NCBI RefSeq assembly: GCF_040954835.1
Contig: NC_090709.1
Span: 43,346,490-43,410,489, forward strand
Reading direction: 5' to 3'
Source: Lepisosteus oculatus
Taxonomy: Eukaryota; Chordata; Actinopteri; Semionotiformes; Lepisosteidae
DNA length: 64,000 nt
Numbering within the stretch: the stretch's first letter is position 1; each line of letters begins with the position of its first letter. The notes beneath the pieces were generated by a model that saw only the letters and a program-made list of their open reading frames with translations, was not told the origin of the DNA and made no database searches. Positions 31,615 through 41,999 of the stretch are shown here, in pieces. Position numbers and translations under genes: made by a program.

Positions 31615-31686
31615 GCTGTGATCGTATAGTGGTCAGTACTTTGCGTTGTGGCCGCAACAACCCCGGTTCGAATCCGGGTCACGGCA
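31615..31686 (+). tRNA. tRNA-His (GTG), end of unit A
   Basis: 72 nt, GATCGTATAGTGG D arm, anticodon GTG in GCGTTGTGGCCGC, T arm CCCGGTTCGAATCCGGG. Acceptor GCTGTGA/TCACGGC has one T:G wobble compared with the unit B gene. TTTT about 20 nt downstream. Probably functional. Confidence 0.92.
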
Positions 31687-32260
31687 GGATAGGGGCGTCT
31701 ACTTTTACTACTCGCACGAATGAAGGCAAAAAAAAGCCAATCGATGTGAACGAACGGCGCTTTACAGAGGAGTACTGCCTGACTGGATCGTTCATGAACG
31801 ACAGAGGCCACTCCGACCTCTTCTCGGTTTTCTTCAATGACTTACTAAGGATCTTCTTCACATTCGCCCATGCAGGGGAAGCCAGTTACACCAAAGCAAA
31901 CGCAGGAAAGTGCATTTCAAGCAGAGACCAGGAGGGACTTGTTTACACCGAGAGTGGGCGGAGAATGGAACAATGCGCCCAGCCCTGTTGCTGGAGCCGA
32001 TTCTTGATGAGCTCTTGGGCTCACTAAGAGGCCCCCTCTGGATGCTAATCTTTCTGTTGTTCTTGCAGGTCCTGCGCTGCTTTTGAGCCGACAGAGCTCG
32101 TCCTGGTCTGTCGGCACAGCCCAATTGCAAACGATCGGCTCCGCGTACAGAAGGAACGTGCGTTTGGTACAAGAGTGCACGAAGGCACCGGAAATACATT
32201 GGGAACAAATGACCGGTCGCTCAAGACCTCTGTGAAGTACAGGAGCGTGCAAAACGAGGC

Positions 32261-32333
32261 TGTTTCCGCCCGGTCTCGAACCGTAGACCTTTCGCGTGTT
32301 AGGCGAACGTGATAGCCGCTACACTACGGAAAC
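32261..32333 (-). tRNA. tRNA-Val (AAC), unit B
   Basis: Same body and anticodon as 29362-29434, but the T stem 5' strand reads TACGG where CCCGG is expected, giving one A:G mismatch and one wobble. The gene may be starting to decay. Confidence 0.88.
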
Positions 32334-32442
32334 CTGCAGGGACCGCTGCTGGTGTCTCGCTTGCGTTTCGGGCTGAGAAAGGGACGCGTCACTTTAGGCA
32401 GGTGGCGCTGGAGAGAGGAACAAAGGGCGCGATGAAACAAAA

Positions 32443-32487
32443 TGCCGAAACCCGGGATCGAACCAGGGACCTTTAGATCTTCAGTCT
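32443..32487 (-). pseudogene. tRNA-Phe 3' fragment, unit B
   Basis: T arm, acceptor 3' strand and anticodon arm of tRNA-Phe are identical to unit A, then break at AGTCT|TGCAGG. Relative to unit A about 130 bp are deleted, taking the Phe 5' half and its upstream flank. Confidence 0.92.
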
Positions 32488-33431
32488 TGCAGGAACGTCA
32501 CTCAGAAGGAAAGCCACCCAGCTGCGCCCTCTGAGCTCTGTCCAGCGCATCTTCCTCGCATGGACTCCTGCCTGCGACGGGCAGGAAACAATTAGCAAGA
32601 ACAGAACGACACCCCATGGGTGTCTCATGACCGCACCTTAGGTTGTGACACGTGCAGGTGTGAGGGGTTGCCGGGCTACTTTGGAGCAGAGCTTGGGCGG
32701 AGGGGGGGCGGGAAAGCAGACAAAGAGGTGACACCTCAAGGTCTGCACGATCACAGCTCTCCGCCGCCCCAGGCTTCCACTCGATAAGCTACTGGACACA
32801 CCCGCCCCTCCTCACACAGACCGTGGAAAAGCCCCCGAGTGGGAGGGCTCTCTCTTCCTCCCAGGAGCTCTTGGACACGACGCACAGACAGGGCGCGGGG
32901 AGCCGCCGCCTGCAAACACGGCTCCAGGCGGGACTCCACTCCGCAGGAGCCGCAGAGCAGAGGAGATGAGGGCAGCTTAGCTCCTGTGCAGAGACCTGAG
33001 CTGTTGTTGCTGTGGATGCTGTCTTTTCTGCACTCGGGGTAGGAGTGAATGTTGAGTTGCCCTTAGAAATGAAGCAGAACACTTCAACGGCACGGGTGTG
33101 TGTGTGTGCGCGCCCTGGTGATTCTGGGAGACAGATCGAACCTGGGCTAAAAGAGAGGGGGCTTAGCCCTCTTCCATTTGCTAGTTCAAAGTTGTACAAC
33201 CCATTTGTATCTGCTAGGCGGCGCAGTCGTCGTGCACAAAACGCTTTGAAAAGCGTCAAAGGCAAGTCATTCCGAGTTGGTCGTTTGTGTTTTCCGTTCA
33301 GACGCGAAATGCTGAAATGATCTCTCGGCTCTTCGGTTGTCATTTCTGCTCCGTAAAGGGATCACAGCACGCGTCGGCTTCCAGCATGCTGGGTCGGGAC
33401 ACGATGCCGGGGCTTGGAGAAAGCGATGTCT

Positions 33432-33503
33432 TCCTCGTTAGTATAGTGGCAAGTATCCCCGCCTGTCACGCGGGAGACCGGGGTTCGATTCCCTGACGGG
33501 GAG
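33432..33503 (+). tRNA. tRNA-Asp (GTC), unit B
   Basis: 72 nt, TCCTCGTTAGTATAGTGG start, anticodon arm CCCGCCTGTCACGCGGG, T stem pairs with one G-U. TTTT starts 5 nt after the gene. The only complete Asp gene here. Confidence 0.93.
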
Positions 33504-33916
33504 TAGCTTTTCTTTCACCTCCTTAGAGAAATGACTGCCTTTCACTTCTCTGTTTTCTTTCACAGCGTCGTGCACCTTTTCATTGCTCTCGCTTTCAGAG
33601 CCTCCGCACGGCACACGACTCGACATCAGGAAGCACATTGAAGTGAAAGCAGGAAGCGCTGCGACATGCACTGTGCAGATCCCGCCACACTAAGAGGTGA
33701 GTGGGTCTGTTCGATGCACAAAGAACGCTTTGAGAAGCGTCAAAGGCAAGTCATTCCGAGTTGGTCGTTTGTGTTTTCCGTTCAGACGCGAAATGCTGAA
33801 ATGATCTCTCGGCTCCTCGGTTGTCATTTCTGCTCCGTAAAGGAATCACAGCACGCGTCGGCTTCCAGCACGGTGGGTCGGGACACGATGCCGGGGGTCG
33901 GAGAGAGCGATGTCTT

Positions 33917-33975
33917 CCTCGTTAGTATAGGACCTGTCACCTGTCCCCACCTGTCACGCGGGAGACTGGGGTACA
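33917..33975 (+). pseudogene. tRNA-Asp relic, unit B
   Basis: Near-identical to the unit A relic (TCCTCGTTAGTATAGGACC...CACCTGTCACGCGGGAGAC). It is the second member of the internal duplication, so unit B carries both a good and a broken Asp. Confidence 0.8.
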
Positions 33976-34119
33976 TCAGGACGCGCATTGAAGTGAAAGC
34001 AGGATGCGCTGTGACATGCACTGTGCAGATCCCGCCACACTAAGAGGTGAGTGGGTCTGTTCGATCACAGCGCTAGACGAATCCCCAATCCCCTTTTGTG
34101 CCTGGCGACAAAAGATGTC

Positions 34120-34192
34120 TGTTTCCGCCCGGTTTCGAACCGGGGACCTTTCGCGTGTGAGGCGAACGTGATAACCACTACACTACGGAAAC
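34120..34192 (-). tRNA. tRNA-Val (CAC), unit B
   Basis: 73 nt, nearly identical to 30848-30920, all stems paired, TTTT 7 nt downstream. Looks functional. Confidence 0.95.
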
Positions 34193-34493
34193 GGTGGGAA
34201 GACGTGCCCAGCGGCCCAGTGCTGAGCTTCGCCAATGCGATTCAGCTGCTTCCAGTGCCTTTATTGGAGTGCGCTGATGGACCGTGCTCTCTCTCCAGAG
34301 ACCAGCATGCCTGTCATGGACGGAGCAGGAAAGGCGGCGCCACATTCTACAGCCCTCTCCACGCAATCGACGAAATCGGGCTACTGAAGTGGAGAAAATC
34401 GCCTCTCCAGAATGTGCAAATATCATCTTGGAGACTATAAATAAAAATATTGCCGAAGGTCAGCCCTGTCTACCAGAGTAACCCTCCTGCAGC

Positions 34494-34540
34494 AATGATC
34501 AGCTTGTCTCAGACACGAGAAGTTTCGGCTGGAAACAAGC
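34494..34540 (+). pseudogene. tRNA-Val relic, unit B
   Basis: Counterpart of 31214-31262, slightly more decayed (GTCTCAGACACGAGAAG, GGCTGGAAACA). Confidence 0.5.
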
Positions 34541-34640
34541 TCCCCCTCTTCTCGCACGTTTTGCACGTTCGAGTAGTTTTAATGCGGCTCCTTCGTACAC
34601 GGTGCTGATCTTTTGGAAAGCAGGTGGCAAAGCTGACACG

Positions 34641-34712
34641 TTCCCATACCGGAAGTCGAACCCGGGATGCCTGGGTGAAAACCAGGAATCCTAACCGCTA
34701 AACCATATGGGA
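34641..34712 (-). tRNA. tRNA-Glu (TTC), unit B
   Basis: 72 nt, TCCCATATGG start, GGTTAGGATTCCTGGTTTTC giving anticodon TTC, T arm CCGGGTTCGACTTCCGG with one weak pair, acceptor TCCCATA/TATGGGA perfect. No T4 nearby downstream. Probably functional. Confidence 0.92.
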
Positions 34713-34911
34713 GCACACAACCCTGCTGTTCCGGGCATCATGCAAGCAAACTACATAAATATGAGAACACGCAAGAGAGTTGTCACTCAGAGTGTCGAAG
34801 GGTCGATGTATACTGGGGCTCAGTTGAAATGCAACGTCAGGACTTTTCCGAATTATGTCACACGAAGAGAGCACATCCTTTTCCGCCCTGCTACATGTGT
34901 ATCGGTAACTC

Positions 34912-34983
34912 GCCGTGATCGTATAGTGGTCAGTACTTTGCGTTGTGGCCGCAACAACCCCGGTTTGAATCCGGGTCACGGCA
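34912..34983 (+). tRNA. tRNA-His (GTG), end of unit B
   Basis: 72 nt, canonical acceptor GCCGTGA/TCACGGC, anticodon GTG, T loop TTTGAAT (C to T change). TTTT about 20 nt downstream. Functional-looking. Confidence 0.94.
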
Positions 34984-35467
34984 GAATAGGGGCGTCTGCT
35001 TTTACTACTTGCACGAATGAAGGCAAGAAAAAGCCAATCGATGTGAACGAACGGCGCTTTACAGAGGAGTACTGCCTGACTGGATCGTTGATGAACGACA
35101 GAGGCCACTTCGACCTCTTCTCGGTTTTCTTCAATGACTTACTAAGGATCTTCTTCACATTCGCCCATGCAGGGGAAGCCACTTACACCAAAGCAAACGC
35201 AGGAAAGTGCAATTCAAGCAGAGACCAGGAGGGACTTGTTTACACCGAGAGTGGTCGGAGAATGGAACAATGCGCCCAGCCCTGTTGCTGGAGCCGATTC
35301 TTGATGAGATCTTGGGCTCACTAAGAGGCCCCCGCTGGATGCTAATCTTTCTGTTGTACTTGCAGGTCCTGTGCTGCTTTTGAGCCGACAGAGCTCGTCC
35401 TGGTCTGTCGGCACAGCCCAATTGCAAATGATCGGCTCCGGTTACAGAAGAAACGTGCGTTTGGTAC
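34984..35467. repeat. tRNA array unit C, truncated
   Basis: Continues the unit sequence (CTGCTTTTACTACTTGCACGAATGAAGG onward) for about 480 bp, then stops within GTTTGGTAC, where a retroviral LTR begins. The Val(AAC) gene expected about 120 bp further is therefore missing. Confidence 0.88.
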
Positions 35468-35871
35468 TGTTGTAACAGAAGGAATAAGGTTCTTGATCCC
35501 AAGATGAAGTAAAACAGATGAGTTTATTGCATGCAAGGAACAATAAAGCCGAAGTCTTGTTTCCCGCAAGAAACAACAAAACCGAAGTATTGTTCGATGT
35601 GCCGGTACAAACTTTTAGGTTATATAGTCCTTGCTTGCTGCTTCAGACGTCATTCGATGTTATGGTAAGGGGGGGTCATGATATTTGGCCAGTTAAGAGG
35701 CCCTGGCCAAATGGTCAGTTTAAGATTATGCCCCCAGGGGGTTCCTTGTTCGCATCTGGAATCCTTATCAGTTAACCCCCTTTCGTGCCATAAACCCCTG
35801 TTGCTTAGAAGTCTAATTTTCAGGCAGAACTGACTTAAGTTAACCCTTTTTACATCTTATCTCTTACTTCA
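35468..35871 (-). repeat. LTR of the retrovirus-like fossil (404 bp)
   Basis: Minus strand begins TGAAGTAAGAGATAAG directly after a purine tract with GGGGGG and ends CTGTTACAACA. AATAAA lies about 55 bp from the 3' end. The TG...CA ends and polypurine junction support the boundaries. Confidence 0.7.
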
Positions 35872-37990
35872 TTCCCCCCTTATAAAATATGGCATACGTC
35901 AGGACTGCCTATTTTTACACATACAATGTCAGGGCAGATCTTTCCTTTTTAGATGTACAGGCATGCATTACCATGACATTGTGTGTTCCACAGTTACAAC
36001 AAGATGTTATTGATGTTTTTGTACAAGTGATAGTTACAATTATACATATAAAACAACCCTGATCCTACAAATACATAAAGTCCTACTCCAGGACCCAAAC
36101 GCAGACCTCAGCCATGTGGAGATCTATCGTCAGGATCTTGGAACAGCAATACTGACCCAACTCCGATTATAATTTTTTGGCTTATAGATATGCCAACACC
36201 CGGAATGTATTGATACCATATCCCCAGTAATGCTCCTCAGGCCTAACAAGCACACTGTTGGTCTTAGGAAACATCAGACACAGAAACGGTAACAACATCC
36301 TTCTTTCTGTTCACTCAGTCTCTGGTGCCGTGGGTCGGTGAAAGTGCGATACGCGGATCCAGCGATCTCATAGTGTCACTCAGATGGCACAGTCAGTAGT
36401 TGGTGGCACTTGATATGGTCCCTCCCAGCAGGATTGCAACGTCTGGCAGGGTATCTCTTCTTCACCTACACCCACTCGCCAGGTATCCGGTCGTGTCTCA
36501 CCTCTACTGGAGGTCCCCAAGCGTCCGGCACCTGTTCACGAGCCCTGTGCACTGCTTCAGTTAACAAACCTACAATACTTTAATAGAGAGTTAGTTAATT
36601 CATCAGTGCGTTAGCCAAACTTGGCCTCCAGGGAGCTTCTTTGGCTGCCCGTGATGATCTCAAATGGGCTCAGTCTCACAGTTCTGTTTGCTCCAGCCCG
36701 CAAACCGCACAGGACTGCAGGTAGAGCATCTACCCACGGTGTTCCTTCAGTTGATATTTCCTTAGTTGGTCTTTCAGACTGTGGGTGATGGGGGCAATGT
36801 GACTTCTAACTTACCCCTAGTGAGACAATTACAGCCTGGCACACCTTCCCAGTGTAGTATGCCCCTAGATCAGTATCCAAGGGGAAGAGCAGTCCGTACC
36901 ACGGGATCATCTTTGTCATACACTTGGGTATGTGCCAGCCCACATCCCATCATTATACAACCCCACATTTTTACACATTTGTTCTAACCACTATTAAACA
37001 TCTATTAAAGCCCTCAACCTGAATTCTCCCCTTTCCCCAATAGAGGTTTCACAGGGGTCTCAGACTCCCGCTCTCCCAGTGCCGCTCGTCTGGCATCTGC
37101 ATCTGCATGGTTGTTACCTTGAGTTACTGGAATTCTTTATTTATTGTGTTATTTACACCTTACTCAAGCTGCTTCTGTCGGCAGCTGTAAAACTACAAAT
37201 CAGTTCAGAGACAAGCCCAGTATTCTTAACTGGAGTCCCTGCCGTTGTGAGAGAATCCTATTTCTCCATAGCCATCCAGAATTGTGGCCTACATGCAACA
37301 AATACATACATTATATACATATACAGTAACCCTTTGTCCACACTTACATATAAAGGAATGGTTGATCCATCTGAGGAAACCCCAGTCTCAGCACCTGTAA
37401 GAGAGCTTGTTTCAAATGATTACAGGCGGCTTTTGCTGCTGGAACCAAGGCAATCTTGTCCTTGTACTGCACTCCCCCCTTAAGCAGATCTGTTAAAAGT
37501 TGTGCTCACCCCGTAAAAACATTGCACCCTGGCCCTGTTAAAATTCCACAATGCTCGACACAAAAGGGCCTTATTATAACTGCTTAATATTAGACACTCT
37601 AAAGCTGAAGCAACTCAGACTTGTGGGTTTCCTCGTCAGGGGAAGAACTCAGAATACCATCAACATACTGAGTGATCACAGTCAGTTGAAGCCACGTGAT
37701 ACCCTGTTCTGGATAGTCATTCTTTGTAATGCATAATATTCCAACCCAATAGATCTGGGATAAAACCACCCATTAAAATCTGGTACTCGGCAAGTAAAAC
37801 TTGCTGCCCCAATACTCCTGTGGCCTCCTGCCGTCTCCCCATATACATTACTCTATAGCACACTGTTGAACAGAGGAGTGAAACAAGCATGACAGTAGTG
37901 CTCCAGTATCCCCTAACAGAGAAACCAACACTCCATTAACAGTACATTTTTATCCACTGGACTGGGACAGACTTAGGGAGGCTACAAGGG
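35468..37990 (-). mobile_element. Retrovirus-like fossil (LTR, pol remnants), broken
   Basis: Minus-strand endogenous retrovirus-like fossil. One LTR (35468-35871) with an adjacent polypurine tract is followed by remnants resembling integrase (about 36300-36800), the RT C-terminus/RNase H (about 37080-37480) and protease (about 37750-37960). The integrase C-terminal remnant resembles gamma- or epsilonretrovirus-like pol. gag, env and the other LTR are not recognisable. Broken in many places. It arrived after the tRNA array formed, because it interrupts unit C. Confidence 0.7.
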
Positions 37991-38232
37991 ATTTACAGGA
38001 TCTAATCGTTAGGTAAACAGATCTTCTCACAAGACGTTATTCTCCCCAGTCTCGATTCTAAACCTACAGCGTTTCAGCATGTCTGGTTTCGAGACATTCG
38101 AAAAAATCCAAATTGTTTCCACTATTGCAACTAATTGTATAAAAATACAAAAACTGTTTATATAACTACTTTTACGTCCACCTGTACTGTACTTATACGT
38201 TTCAGACGCTCTTATATTTTCCAATCTCCTTA
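37991..38232. other. No gene recognised
   Basis: Short stretch between the fossil and element E. Confidence 0.3.
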
Positions 38233-41149
38233 CAGATGCAGCCATTCAAAGTGCGCGGTACAGACACGTACCGGAGGTAATTGGCTACGGCGTCGTGCAT
38301 CGTGACGCACGATGACGCAAAATACCGCGGTATGTGATTGGTTGACCGACAGGGGCACTCGTGGTCCGTTGGTCTGTCGTAGAAAGACTTACTGTAAACG
38401 TCTTTACTGTGCCCGTTGTAGATATTGAATTTTACCACTGAAGGGAAATCTTAGTAGCTGAGCATAAAAAGAATAGGAGCATACTGTAACGCGTGTGAAG
38501 GCCATAAACGATATTTATTTTGGAACATAAACATACAGTATATAGCTGGTCTTGGTACTTTAAAGAAAAAAATACACACCAGTATTCCATTTCTCCCTAA
38601 ACATTATAAGCTTCGAAGTCTTTAACTAACGTGATACCGGAGTCAACAAGCATACTTTTAGAATTTGATTAAAAGGGAATATAATATGGAATCGCGTATC
38701 TCAAGAATTTAATAACGGTATGATTATATCCATGTACTGCGACAGGGCTCTGTAGGGCTGTTTCGCCTGCATGTTCATGCGAGCTGTTTTGTAGCCCACT
38801 GGTCTAGGTGTGTGACTACCAACTGGCAGGTTGTGTGTTCGAATCCAGCTGGTGCTGGACTTTTCATTTTTATTTATTTATTTTTTAATCACGTAACATA
38901 AACATATTACCGTATGCAAACTGTACTGGATACAGTATGTATATGTATATTTAATGTCTTAACTGTGCCCGTTTAAGTATTGAATATTCATATCTAATTT
39001 TACCACTGAAGGGAAATATTAGTAGCTGAGCATAAAAAGAATAGGAGCATACTGTAACGCGTGTGAAGGCCATAAACGATATTAATTTTGGAACATAAAC
39101 ATACAGTATATGGCTGGTCTCGGTACTTTAAAGAAAAAAATACACACCAGTATTCCATTTCTCCCTAAACATTGTAAGCTTCGAAGTCTTTAACTAACGT
39201 GATACCGGAGTCAACAAGCATACTTTTAGAATTTGATTAAAAGGGAATATAATATGGAATCGCGTAACTCAAGAAATTAATAACGATATAATTATATTCA
39301 TAATTCATAAAAACTCCCTTGCTTTTAACAGAGCGTTCCATAATTTCTAACTACGAAAATGCCAGGTGAAAGGATTTGTAAACATATTTTGTTAAAGCAA
39401 GTCAGTTTTTTCCGCAACACATAAAATACATTTTTCCAAAAAAGTTTAGCCTTTGTCACTAATGAAACCACTAAATAAAGACATAAATATAGAAATCTTA
39501 AGATTTGTTTTATTTAATGTTGGTAGCAGGATGAACTGTAAGAGTGTATATTTTGTCGCAGAGTTGCTGCAAGATGTTAACAGTGAAAAAGGTATTTAGA
39601 AATGAGTTATTTCAAGATGAAAAAGAAAACATAGACGAAACATGGTTTCATTATGACCAGAATCGGTCTTGAGATATTTTTAACTTGATTTACAGTATTT
39701 GAGAGGTATGTCTTAAAACCAATACTACAGTGCTTAAGTACTGCTCACGTATATGTTTCTAGGTTTATATTATGCATTTCATACGGTCAAATTACTTTTG
39801 AGCAACTAATAAGAAGCGCGAAACGGTATGTGTTTTAGTTTCGTTTTGTGCTGGGACCCGTGGTCAAGTACATACAGAGATATCAAGTACATACAAGTCA
39901 TTTTTTAAATGTTGTAGTTCGTCTTGAAAAAATGTTACGAGTACATCATCTATCAACAATTACACAGGTTCTGTTTCCATATTGCGGATTTTGGTTACGT
40001 AATATTATTTTCTAGATTTCACGTTGTGAATATATGATTTGGGCAAACAGAGCCGCAAAGAAGTACATTATTGGTTGTTGTTTTTTTTTGCAGTTTTATC
40101 TACAACAAGCGATGCTTAAACCTTTGTCTGATTCTTGTGAAACTATCCACATGACAGTTACAGTACCTAGGAGTTGACTTCAGTGATGTCACTGATGGGA
40201 TTTCTAAAAATCCATCCTCTTTAAAACGTCTTCTCTAGTTGTCCTGCATATGTATTCGCTAATGAAGCTGTGTGTTCTGAGCCTGGATCTCTACATTTCT
40301 GTATGAACCAGCTTAGAGGGCTAAAGACAGCTTGTGTTTAAATTGAGTGTAAGGCAATTTATGCTTCTAAAGTCATGGTCAGCATTTATTTTTGTACTGT
40401 GCTGTAAACTTGTTCTGTGCCAAGTCACATTATTTTATAGCGTTTTTATAGCGTTATCAAATCCGGTGGCGCTGTGTGTTAGTTTCCTGACTCCCATGTC
40501 ACATGGTCTGTGATTGAAACCTGTAAAACCGGTTTAATTCGTCACAGCCAGCACTCTTCAGGTGTGAGGGTCTTCTGCTCAGAATGAAACGCTATGTTTG
40601 TGTATATTCTAATGGTAGTGGGGGCAGGGTGTGTGGGAACAGGTTTGGTTGAAATTGCATTGGAGATCTATGTTCTTCACACCTGAAACATTTTCTCTGA
40701 AAGCATTTTCTTCGCAGTTTAACCGATCTTGTTACAGCATGTTACAGTTTACTATTATTAACCATATTAATTTTAAGTGCTTAATGTAAAATCTTGTAAA
40801 AATATATTTTCATTGTTCCAATATACATTAAGTCTGACTATCATATAATAAGTTAAATACAAAACTAAAGAAAAAATAGGGTTAAATATAATTCAAAATA
40901 TTTTGCTAACAATGTTAACTGTTTATGAATAATAAAATGTATTAACTAAGGAGTAGGATGGCACAATTGTTAGTATGTTTTTTGTTTTGTTTCTTTTTCA
41001 TAAATACAACAGTAGTACTTGATATCTCAGTGGCTTTCAAAATTAAATTATACATGCAAACTTGTGAACTAGAAAGATAACTAAGATATCCATCCATTAT
41101 ATTCCATAATATCCATGAAATATATGGCGCTGAAATATGTGTGACGCAG
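38233..41149 (+). mobile_element. Element E, copy 1 (~2.9 kb, unclassified)
   Basis: Begins CAGATGCAGCCATTCAAAGTG and shares its full length, inverted, with 60020-62973; both ends of homology are sharp. Subterminal short palindromes (TCGTGC...GCACGA) are typical of DNA transposons. An internal ~570-bp segment (block X plus a tRNA-like box) is tandemly duplicated (about 38400-38735 and 38955-39300). No transposase and no long ORF, so probably non-autonomous. Family unknown. Confidence 0.7.
38791..38859 (+). other. tRNA-like segment within element E, copy 1
   Basis: GTAGCCCACTGGTCTAGGTG gives an A-box-like start and TGTGTTCGAATCCAGC a good B box, about 45 nt apart. No complete cloverleaf forms. 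The same segment is in the other E copies, so it is part of the repeat, perhaps an internal Pol III promoter. Confidence 0.45.
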
Positions 41150-41255
41150 TGGTGGCCTGACACGGTGAGGTGCCCTGGCAGCTGTATGACGCAGTGGTGG
41201 CCTGGCACGGTGAGGTGCGCTGGCAGCTGTGTGATGCAGTGGTGGTCGGGTATGT
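41136..41255 (-). repeat. ~42-bp minisatellite (three units)
   Basis: GTGTGACGCAGTGGTGGCCT..CACGGTGAGGTGC.CTGGCAGC occurs three times with changes, directly at the end of element E copy 1. It starts from the terminal GTGTGACGCA of E, suggesting expansion from the junction. Confidence 0.75.
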
Positions 41256-41324
41256 AGAGATGTTGTGCGAGGCATGCTTTTTGCACGCATGAAGTAAATC
41301 CCACGATCGCTTTTGAACTTGGAC

Positions 41325-41701
41325 AAAGTACTTCCAAAGGAGCGCTATGCGCAAAGATTTAACAAGCTCAACCCCCGCCGACGATTCGGTGTGAAGAAGC
41401 AGAACATTCAAGTTTCACAGACAGAAGCAGCACGCCAGCACAGCCAACATTAAAATGGAGGGCACACTACGATTTGCATTGACACAAAAGTGATCTGGGC
41501 AGACGTCGTTCCCTGCATAACGCAAAAAGTGACAAAGCGCTTTTGGGTTGAGAGGACGCAAGAAGGTTTTTGTTTTGTGCCTTGATGTCAAGCTGAGAAA
41601 GTATCTTTAAACACTTTGCTTAGTTTCTCGAGAGACTGCCAAAAAGCAGTTCCCTCCCTTTCGTCTGAAGCCAGCTGAAAGGGGGTCTCGACAGAAGCAC
41701 C
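41325..41701 (+). repeat. Leu-tRNA flank, partner of 20083-20442
   Basis: Same ordered blocks as the other Leu locus (see there). Shows that the two tRNA-Leu genes derive from one duplicated segment. Confidence 0.75.
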
Positions 41702-41783
41702 TGGCAGCGGTGGGGTTCGAACCCACGCCCCCGAACAGACTGGAGCCTTAATCCAGCACCTTAGACCGTTCGGCCACGCTACC
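41702..41783 (-). tRNA. tRNA-Leu (AAG)
   Basis: 82 nt, GGTAGCGTGGCCGAACGG start, anticodon arm CTGGATTAAGGCTCCAG giving AAG, long variable arm, T arm GTGGGTTCGAACCCCAC, acceptor GGTAGCG/CGCTGCC. Paralog of the Leu(TAG) at 20443; the anticodon differs by one base. Functional-looking, although no T4 follows within 20 nt. Confidence 0.93.
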
Positions 41784-41999
41784 CGCTGTGCGTTGTCTCT
41801 TTGTCTCATTACTTGCCCTGAGGAAGCCGGGTGGGTTTTGCTCTTGTCGCCCGACTTAGTGGCGTTATGACCGTGGAACCGACTGCACCTGCTTTTTCTG
41901 AGATGCTTCCCCTCTCATGGCGAGATCTCGACTTCTTTAACACCTCTGGATAAAGATCTTCTGTGGAGCAGGTTTCAGACCTCTGCGTACAGCACCCTT

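Larger units (their letters stand above)
28794..31686. repeat. tRNA array unit A (~2.9 kb)
   Basis: First of three tandem units. Gene order: Val(AAC)-, Phe-, Asp relic+, Val(CAC)-, Val relic+, Glu relic-, His+. The left edge is fused to the truncated LINE at AGGGGCGTCTGC, a sequence that in units B and C directly follows tRNA-His. So a His gene is probably lost at this edge. Confidence 0.9.
31687..34983. repeat. tRNA array unit B (~3.3 kb)
   Basis: Second tandem unit, longer than A because the Asp region is duplicated (33231-33700 and 33718-34043). It has lost about 130 bp across tRNA-Phe. Genes: Val(AAC)-, Phe relic-, Asp+, Asp relic+, Val(CAC)-, Val relic+, Glu-, His+. Confidence 0.9.

Noticed and set aside
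28794-35467. Regular tRNA-containing repeats could suggest a CRISPR-like or phage-type array.
   Set aside because: Units are about 3 kb with eukaryotic tRNA genes and Pol III terminators; no short direct repeats with unique spacers.
40555-40605. CTTCAGGTGTGAGG..CAGAATGAAACGC in element E, resembling a hammerhead core.
   Set aside because: The two core halves do not have a stem between them and the order is wrong; treated as chance similarity.
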